This document shows, piece after piece, positions 5,207 through 5,537 of a DNA stretch of 5,537 bases. A program made the translations under genes and the position numbers. Below the pieces are notes generated by a model. The model did not search any database and was not told the DNA's origin. It saw only the letters and a program-made list of their open reading frames with translations. This stretch comes from Deltaproteobacteria bacterium (GTDB taxonomy: Bacteria > Desulfobacterota > Desulfobaccia > Desulfobaccales > 0-14-0-80-60-11), in the NCBI GenBank assembly GCA_023381945.1, contig JAMCQY010000269.1, positions 1 through 5,537 on the forward strand. The letters are read 5' to 3'. The first letter of the stretch is position 1. Every line of letters starts with the position of its first letter.

Positions 5207-5537
5207 ATGGCTAAGGCCCTTTCTATTGTGGGGTTTTCGGGTTCCGGTAAAACCGAGCTCATCTGCCTTCTGCTGGATTGGCTGATCCGGCAGGGAATCA
5301 GGGTGGCGGTTCTGAAACATACCCACCACCTTGATCCGGGAGACCGGGGCAAAGACACCTGGCGATTCCGTCAAGCCGGGGCCAGGGCGGTGGCCTTGGC
5401 GGCTCCGGGTCTGCTGCAGGTCAGTCGCTCCTTTCCCGAAGAGCCGCCTCTCCCCATGATCCTGGAGTCCTTAAGCCCGGAGGCTGATCTAATCCTGGTA
5501 GAGGGCTATAAATCCGGCCCCTTGCCAAAGATCGTCG
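5207..5537 (+). CDS. mobB: Molybdopterin-guanine dinucleotide biosynthesis protein MobB (3' partial)
   Basis: GTP-binding P-loop protein that assists MobA in attaching GMP to molybdopterin for bis-MGD molybdenum or tungsten enzymes such as formate dehydrogenases. About 110 residues are visible before the window ends in frame. The Walker A motif GFSGSGKT is at 9-16. The MobB signature follows: VLKHTHH (about 36-42), then GKDTWRFRQAGA, matching the usual KH-x-HH and GKDS-type pattern with Thr for Ser. ADLILVEGYKSGPLPKI near the end is the typical Walker B and VEGYK segment. ATG 5207 starts the usual MAK-x-x-x-IVG leader; no good Shine-Dalgarno is visible, and the frame is open upstream without an ATG, GTG or TTG in the nearby codons. 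The C-terminal end is missing, so a fusion to MobA or another domain cannot be excluded. Confidence 0.92.
   Translation, partial: MAKALSIVGFSGSGKTELICLLLDWLIRQGIRVAVLKHTHHLDPGDRGKDTWRFRQAGARAVALAAPGLLQVSRSFPEEPPLPMILESLSPEADLILVEGYKSGPLPKIV

Overview
The window is GC-rich, densely coded and transcribed entirely on the + strand. Its gene content (a two-subunit 2-hydroxyacid dehydrogenase with a CCG-type iron-sulfur subunit, a MerR protein with a cysteine-rich tail, and a molybdenum cofactor gene) suggests an anaerobic, sulfate-reducer-like or syntrophic deltaproteobacterium. This placement is an inference from gene types and repeat style, not a database result. No plasmid, phage or insertion-sequence gene is visible.

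Layout. (1) 1-615: the C-terminal part of a FadR/LldR-type GntR regulator whose start lies before the window. (2) 616-744: a regulatory gap with a sharp GntR-type operator (661-675) touching the -35 box of a strong sigma70-like promoter (675-703). (3) 745-2127 glcD (FAD subunit) and 2389-3708 glcF (iron-sulfur subunit) of a D-lactate/glycolate-type dehydrogenase. (4) 2123-2376, between them: a repeat island made of heptamer arrays in opposite orientation at its two ends, two REP-like hairpins in inverted orientation, and a third small hairpin. (5) 3741-4547: an S-adenosylmethionine hydrolase of the DUF62 family, 32 nt after glcF and probably co-transcribed. (6) 4548-4704: an AT-rich gap with an 18-bp near-palindrome next to a -10-like box. 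(7) 4705-5163: a MerR-type regulator with a C-terminal cysteine domain resembling the two-CW type. (8) 5207-5537: the N-terminal part of mobB, cut by the window end.

How it works together. The GntR protein probably senses a 2-hydroxyacid or 2-oxoacid and represses glcDF through the 661-675 operator. GlcD oxidises the substrate on FAD, and GlcF passes the electrons through two [4Fe-4S] clusters and CCG domains to a membrane or quinone-type acceptor. The second unit pairs a possible metal or redox sensor (MerR plus Cys domain) with molybdopterin-guanine dinucleotide cofactor assembly (MobB), suggesting control of molybdenum/tungsten enzyme maturation.

The most unusual content is repeat biology: an intergenic composite repeat whose ends can pair and place the glcF ribosome binding site at the foot of a long stem, and a palindromic dispersed repeat apparently inserted in frame inside glcF. 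I found no convincing wholly new multi-gene system.
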